From positions 1-64,000 of the forward strand of contig NZ_SDWJ01000001.1 of assembly GCF_009769755.1 (NCBI RefSeq): DNA of 64,000 nt, written 5' to 3'. This document shows positions 59,577 to 64,000 of this stretch, piece after piece (position 1 is the first letter of the stretch; each line of letters starts with the position of its first letter). A program made the position numbers and the translations under genes. Under the pieces are notes generated by a model. That model ran no database searches, had not been told where the DNA came from, and saw only the letters and a program-made list of their open reading frames with translations. This DNA is from Sphingorhabdus profundilacus. GTDB taxonomy: Bacteria > Pseudomonadota > Alphaproteobacteria > Sphingomonadales > Sphingomonadaceae.

Positions 59577-61549
59577 CCCCTGGGCCCAAGTTCATAGCTG
59601 TGTCGCATAATGAAGGGTTCCCCGGCCTGCTTGGTCATTTTGGTTAACCTCAGCTGCGTTGCGCTCTTGGTCAGGATAAGGCGAGCGGTCACTTTCTTGC
59701 CGTTCTCGATAGTGTGTCCGTCGAGAACCATGGTGAGGGCATTACCGTCCTGCGCTGTCCTCAGCTCGGCTACCCGATAGGATTCGGCATTCCCGTCCTG
59801 TGTGATGGTGAGCGATTGCCCCGACTGGTCGAATGTCCAAACTTCTGCAGAACGGACAATCTTGTCGGGGCCATCGTCGTACGTCCAGTTCAAGGTAAGG
59901 CCATTGATTTCCAATATCGTTTGCAGCGTCGTTCGTTGGTCATTGCCATAATCACGGTAATCCAGCGTACCGGTCCAGCGCCCGGCGAGCGTTTGCGTAA
60001 TAAGCGCAGCAGGGTCGGCAACAAGGGTCGGCCCGGTTCGCGCAACGTCGACGGCACGATCACGTCCGGCCTGAAAGTCGGCCAGTGTTGGAACGACGAG
60101 ATGATCGGCTGGCACACCCATTCTGGGCACCCAGCTTTTTATGTTCGTCCGGTTCCATGCCTCGGGTATCCGCACTTTCAATCCGCTTTTTGGCAAAGTC
60201 ATCAGAAAGATACTGCCCGATGTTGGACCCTCGGCGCTCCCGGAACTATCTTCCCCAATGATGGTTGCATCTGCTTTTTCTTTCAGCTGGGCGATGGTCC
60301 GGGTTCCGCCTGATCCATTTTGCGGCCCGCTAAGAACGGTCAGCCGGCCGATGAAGCGATCCGCACCGGCGATTTGATGTTGGACGGTGCTTTCATCGTC
60401 ACTGTCCTCGGGCGCATTGGATACAGGGATACGGTCATACCATCCATCGGCCGTCTCTTTGAAAAGCGATAGCGGCGGATTGAAGCGCGCTTCCGAGTCT
60501 CCCCATGTCTCGATGTGCTGTGCAAGATCGCCAAAACGGACAGCCTTGTAGCGCACCGGCTTCGACCAGATAAATGGCCTGTCGAATAGATAACGGCCAA
60601 GCGCGATCGACACATCTTCAGAACCGCCACCATTGTTGCGTAGATCAAGGATGAGATGTTCGATGCCCTCAGACTTCATCGTTTTGAAAAAGCCGCGGAG
60701 GAAGGCGGTCGGTTGGACAGGGTTGCGGTAATTGACAAAGGTATCGATTTTCAAACGCGCGACTTTCCCGGCCATCCGCCATGTGACCGAGTTATAAAAT
60801 TCATTCCGGTATTTGCCACCCGGCGCATCCAATTTGACCCATTTTTCAAAAGTGATGGGCTTTAAGGTCGACAGCGAAACTGATGCGCTGCCCACAATCT
60901 TCCAGCCAATTTTCCATTCGGTCGGAAAGCCGAAGAAGGAGGGATAATATTCGTTGAAATCATCCCCCATCAGATCGCTGTCGTCGCCCAGTTTGACCGC
61001 AATGGCCTGATCGGTATCGCCGTCATAGGCTATGGTCTTGCCAAGTTTGATAAGCAGATTTGGAACAGTCATGCCATTTACGGTCAGAATCTCTGAACCA
61101 AGCGGCGGAGATGATGGCTGGCCGTCACTGGAAATGACGATCATCCGGCCTTCGATCAGGCGGAAGCGGAAGGGTAAATGGGTGGGGTTGGCCTTGCGAT
61201 ATCTCGTCAGCGCATCCGACATTTCGGCTTTGGTATGATCGCAATGGATCTTTGCAAGCATGAGCGCAATTTCACCGTGTAGCGCCAGCTCGGATATGGG
61301 ACGCGAGGCCGCTTCCTCCAACCTGGCAAATGCTGCGTCGATTTCTTTTTTGGCGGCATATCGGTAAAGGCCTGGATGGATTGTTTCAAATCCGCGCCGA
61401 AGCAATGCAACGTCGGCGCGCGCATCTTCGGCAGAGATAGTGCGCGGCTGGTACGCTGCTATTTCCATAGGCTGCTCAGCTAATGCGGACAATGGCGAGA
61501 GCATGGTTAGCGCGACTGCGGTGGCAGAGGTGAGGAACAATATACGCAT
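59573..61549 (-). CDS. Large exported S41-family peptidase
   Basis: 658 residues. Signal peptide (about 1-24, LSALAEQ), an N-terminal helical domain (ISAEDARADVALLRRGFETIHPGLYRY), an S41 core (HLILDLRNNGGGSEDVSIALGRYL; nucleophile region VLSGPQNGSGGTRTIAQLK; GEDSSGSAEGP) and a lipocalin-like C-terminal beta domain of about 130 residues (LAGRWTGTLDYRDYG...). Convergent with the smaller S41 gene. AraC gene 70 bases upstream on the same strand. Substrate unknown. Confidence 0.9.
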   Translation of the reverse strand: MRILFLTSATAVALTMLSPLSALAEQPMEIAAYQPRTISAEDARADVALLRRGFETIHPGLYRYAAKKEIDAAFARLEEAASRPISELALHGEIALMLAKIHCDHTKAEMSDALTRYRKANPTHLPFRFRLIEGRMIVISSDGQPSSPPLGSEILTVNGMTVPNLLIKLGKTIAYDGDTDQAIAVKLGDDSDLMGDDFNEYYPSFFGFPTEWKIGWKIVGSASVSLSTLKPITFEKWVKLDAPGGKYRNEFYNSVTWRMAGKVARLKIDTFVNYRNPVQPTAFLRGFFKTMKSEGIEHLILDLRNNGGGSEDVSIALGRYLFDRPFIWSKPVRYKAVRFGDLAQHIETWGDSEARFNPPLSLFKETADGWYDRIPVSNAPEDSDDESTVQHQIAGADRFIGRLTVLSGPQNGSGGTRTIAQLKEKADATIIGEDSSGSAEGPTSGSIFLMTLPKSGLKVRIPEAWNRTNIKSWVPRMGVPADHLVVPTLADFQAGRDRAVDVARTGPTLVADPAALITQTLAGRWTGTLDYRDYGNDQRTTLQTILEINGLTLNWTYDDGPDKIVRSAEVWTFDQSGQSLTITQDGNAESYRVAELRTAQDGNALTMVLDGHTIENGKKVTARLILTKSATQLRLTKMTKQAGEPFIMRHSYELGPRG

Positions 61550-61619
61550 CGGGATAACTCCATTTTGGTGATGACCAAAACGGACTGTTCAAACAGCGAA
61601 CAAATGTCGCCTCACATCA

Positions 61620-62756
61620 TCAAACGCTTTCCAGCGCCCTTTGTTTTTGTGATTTGAGACGCCACGCACTCGGGCTCATGCCTGCAAAATCGGCGAAAGC
61701 GCGGTTGAAACTGGCCTTTGAACTGAACCCGGCTTCGAAAGCCAATGTCATAAGGTCGCGGGCTTCGTCCGGCGAGGATAGCCATTGCTGGATCGCAGCC
61801 ACTCTGCGCCGATTGATGATTGCGTTGAAATTCTCGCGCGCGCTCTCGTTTAACGCACGGGACAGATAGGCGGTGTTGGTCCCAAGTCGACGGGCAAGTG
61901 AGGTCAGTGTCAGTTCCGGGTCCCGCCAATATTCTGCTTCGTCAATTTCGCGGAGCCAATTTTTCCCCCGGCCGGTCCAGTCCCGTTCCATCACTGGCTT
62001 TTCTACATCGGACCTGCCGGGCTTTTCCGGTTCCATCCGAAAGGCAGGAAAGGGTGTCTCGCCATGGCGCCATCCCGCAATGCCAAGATAGATGACAAGC
62101 AGCGAGAAGACCACATAGAGCAGGAACTGGTCGAAATAATTGCGCGCAGGGTTAATCAAATTGGCAGCCATAAAACCCAGCCAGATTAAGGCGACAAGGG
62201 CCAGGGCGATCAGAAAATTGCGTATCCAGCTTGGATCAAAGTCCACGCCGTCAGTCCTGTTGTCGGCGAGCCATTGGCGGTACAGTCGATATCGACGAAG
62301 GGCGGCAATGCCGTAAGCGGCCATAGAGATAAGGGTGGCAAACTCCAACATCGGCGAAATGACCGGGGCGTGAGCAAAACCGTCCCACCAGTTTTTGGTT
62401 GCAAGAGGAAGTGGGAAGACAATCGCATCTGCCAGAAACTGGAACAGGACAGGAAGGAAATGCGGCCACCGGCGTGTCGGTAACCTGTCCATCAGGCTTA
62501 GGGCGTAGAAATAAATGAGCGGACCGAACGCTAATGTGTAAGAAAAAGGCGCAAAGCTGAGCCATGGCCATTTATCATAAAATCCCGCATAACCTATGAT
62601 GTAAGGTGTGATTAGGGCCGCAACAGCCGTAATGAGAAGTGCAAGAAACCGGTTTGCTGTCTTGTTACGGCGGGCACAGAGTAACAAAAACGCGAGGACC
62701 AAACCTTGGCCGGCGCAGAGCAGCAATGTGATACTCATAGGGCCAAAGCTGATCAT
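61620..62756 (-). CDS. Membrane-anchored AraC-family regulator
   Basis: 378 residues. The first 230 residues hold seven hydrophobic segments (ITLLLCAGQGLVLAFLLLC, FLALLITAVAALITPYIIG, and so on). The C-terminal 100 are an AraC helix-turn-helix pair (LTLTSLARRLGTNTAYLSRALNE and MTLAFEAGFSSKASFNRAFADFAGMSPSAWR). This 7TM-AraC architecture is common in Bacteroidetes and sphingomonads and probably senses a membrane or periplasmic signal. Probably controls the S41 peptidase directly downstream. Confidence 0.9.
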   Translation of the reverse strand: MISFGPMSITLLLCAGQGLVLAFLLLCARRNKTANRFLALLITAVAALITPYIIGYAGFYDKWPWLSFAPFSYTLAFGPLIYFYALSLMDRLPTRRWPHFLPVLFQFLADAIVFPLPLATKNWWDGFAHAPVISPMLEFATLISMAAYGIAALRRYRLYRQWLADNRTDGVDFDPSWIRNFLIALALVALIWLGFMAANLINPARNYFDQFLLYVVFSLLVIYLGIAGWRHGETPFPAFRMEPEKPGRSDVEKPVMERDWTGRGKNWLREIDEAEYWRDPELTLTSLARRLGTNTAYLSRALNESARENFNAIINRRRVAAIQQWLSSPDEARDLMTLAFEAGFSSKASFNRAFADFAGMSPSAWRLKSQKQRALESV

Positions 62757-62969
62757 GCAGCGATATTTGCATCAGACTGTGTCAAATTGAAATCGCAAAT
62801 TTGGGCGTCCGCGCAACTACAAACCTCGACACCGAAATGCAGGAATAAGCGGTCTGGTCTGACAGCGCCGGTTGCGCGGATAATCCGCTGGATTGGCAGC
62901 CGCAGCGTCACATTGTGGGGTTCAGTCGGCGGCAGTTATCTGGGGACGCCCAGCATCGGTAATGCCGAC

Positions 62970-63434
62970 CTATTTGGCAAGAAGCTTTGGCCAATTGGTG
63001 TTGGCAGAGCGAATGTGGCCCGGAATGTTCTTTTCCCACCTGCTGCCGACTTCGCGATTGTAGTTGAGGTATAGCTTGCCGTTCACAATTTTCCAGACAG
63101 TCGGATCGCCTGACGCGGTGTATCCTTGGCTGACTGCCCAAGCGCAGTAGCCGCCAAATTGAGGGGCGTAGGCTGTTGGATTGGCCTTGAACTTTGCAAG
63201 ATTAGCTGCATTGGCGAAACGATATTCGGCACCCTTGTGGCTAAACTTATAGGCTGCGTTGCCTTTGACCGGCTTTCCATTGGTGAAATAGGCGACGGGG
63301 TCGTAACCTGATACCGCGACATTGCTGAATGTTCCGGTGTAAACCGGCTCGGTTTTGGCAAAGCCTTGAGTAGGATGGAATGCGACTGCACATCCAAGTG
63401 CAGCAGCGGCAATGATAGCAATATATTTGGCCAT
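62970..63434 (-). CDS. Exported YHS-domain protein
   Basis: 154 residues. Signal peptide (about 1-26, GFAKT), then NVAVSGYDPVAYFTNGKPVKG and FSHKGAEYRFANAANLAKFKANPTAYAPQFGGYCAWAVSQG, the pattern of periplasmic YHS proteins. Only one Cys (GGYCAW) is present, so this is not a two-Cys metal site. Function unknown; often found near redox or metal genes. Divergent from the membrane protein at the right edge. Confidence 0.9.
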   Translation of the reverse strand: MAKYIAIIAAAALGCAVAFHPTQGFAKTEPVYTGTFSNVAVSGYDPVAYFTNGKPVKGNAAYKFSHKGAEYRFANAANLAKFKANPTAYAPQFGGYCAWAVSQGYTASGDPTVWKIVNGKLYLNYNREVGSRWEKNIPGHIRSANTNWPKLLAK

Positions 63435-63621
63435 GAATCATCCTTCGCAAAACGTGCAATCGTTTCATGTTCATTCGTGACCTTGGACCCCCCGGTTACA
63501 ATTTTTTGGCGAAGACGGGCCCAACCCCGTTCGTGCATTGAAACGATAACCAAAGGTGATTTTATCCTCGGGCTAGTATTTGGCATTTGTTCCTCATCGG
63601 AACCACCGAGGAGGAAATGCC

Positions 63622-64000
63622 ATGTTACGCAAATATCTGCCGATTGTACTAACGCTCTACATAGCGTTCGTGTTCATCCAGTCGTTGTTTTTCAAGTTCA
63701 CCAATTCGCCGGAGACGCAGTATATCTTCGGCACCCTGGATGCATGGAGTGGCTCGTTCGGCTGGCCAGGGCTGTTTGCGCCTACCGGTATTTTCTCCCA
63801 ATATGTCGTCGGAACCGGCGAGCTGATCGCTTCGGCCATCTTGTTAGCAGCACTGTCCAATGGCTTTCGCATTCTTCGTCCGCTCGGCGCGTTGATGGCG
63901 ATTGGCGTTATTTCCGGTGCGATCTTTTTTCATTTGTTCACGCCACTGGGCGTATCCGTGCTCAACACCGACGGAACGCACGACGGCGGCGAGCTTTTTG
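63622..64000 (+). CDS. DoxX-like membrane protein (truncated by the window edge)
   Basis: 126 residues visible, frame open to the right edge. Four hydrophobic segments (LPIVLTLYIAFVFIQSLFF, VGTGELIASAILLAAL, PLGALMAIGVISGAIFFHLF). The tract FIQSLFFKFTN...GELIASAILL resembles small DoxX/DUF417-like proteins. GAGGAGG lies before the ATG at 63622. Function unassigned. Confidence 0.75.
   Translation, partial: MLRKYLPIVLTLYIAFVFIQSLFFKFTNSPETQYIFGTLDAWSGSFGWPGLFAPTGIFSQYVVGTGELIASAILLAALSNGFRILRPLGALMAIGVISGAIFFHLFTPLGVSVLNTDGTHDGGELF

Noticed and set aside
63590-63625. GTTCC...GGAAC near the right-edge gene
   Set aside because: Neither orientation has GTT at the required distance.
1-64000. tRNA, rRNA, riboswitch, prophage or integrative element with attachment sites
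   Set aside because: I looked for cloverleaf-like segments, integrase genes and direct-repeat boundaries and saw none that could be supported.

Overview
The window looks like a chromosomal segment of an alphaproteobacterium, most likely a sphingomonad (Sphingomonadales; Sphingopyxis/Sphingorhabdus-like). The reasons are the phyR-nepR-ecfG general stress locus with a HisKA_2 sensor kinase, repeated GGAAC-N17-GTT promoters, a gspC-to-gspO type II secretion operon preceded by a TonB-dependent receptor, moderate GC and very compact ATGA-type gene overlaps. No rRNA, tRNA, CRISPR array, phage or complete transposase gene was seen. The species assignment is inference.

Layout. 1-3.8 kb: the 3' end of a catalase-family gene and two tandem oleate hydratase-type flavoproteins. 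3.8-4.5 kb: non-coding. 4.5-13 kb (minus strand): a secreted protein with about twenty 15-residue GYYDxxGRW repeats, a copper-type P-ATPase coupled to a 59-residue protein, and a CheB-CheR-PAS-kinase-REC-REC-LuxR chimera. 13.1-17 kb (plus): dps, a single-domain response regulator and a DevBCA/MacAB-like exporter. 17-23 kb: CHRD lipoprotein and autotransporter (divergent), then a PRC-barrel / GT4 glycosyltransferase / GH130 operon. 23-26.8 kb: phyR, nepR, ecfG and a sensor kinase. 26.8-30 kb: small stress proteins, superoxide dismutase, CsbD and a GNAT protein. 30-48 kb: cytochrome c, a TPR-like protein, a surface lipoprotein, its TonB receptor and the type II secretion operon. 48-64 kb: an accessory region with a GMC oxidoreductase, three TetR regulators, small membrane proteins, a YciI gene broken by a short inverted-repeat element, a MarR/class A beta-lactamase/S41 peptidase cluster, an AraC regulator, a YHS protein and a truncated membrane protein at the right edge.

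How it works together. From about 4.5 to 29 kb the window reads as a general stress response island. Nine motifs of the EcfG type precede phyR, nepR-ecfG, dps, the repeat protein, the CHRD lipoprotein, the autotransporter, the PRC-GT4-GH130 operon, a small lipoprotein and a GlsB-type membrane protein, so sensing, regulation and envelope or DNA protection are encoded side by side. From 31 to 48 kb a surface lipoprotein, TonB receptor and secretion machine form a second module; 11-bp phased GTCAT/GTCAC half-sites before it suggest phosphate control. In the 48-58 kb region several regulators sit next to matching palindromes: ATACA-N4-TGTAT pairs flank a TetR regulon, and a 44-bp palindrome covers the MarR start codon.

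The clearest new observations are the dense EcfG promoter set and the 20-repeat protein under it; the YciI gene whose 97-residue frame is restored exactly by removing a 263-bp TA-flanked element; the TetR operator pairs; and the likely AUA start of the GH130 gene.
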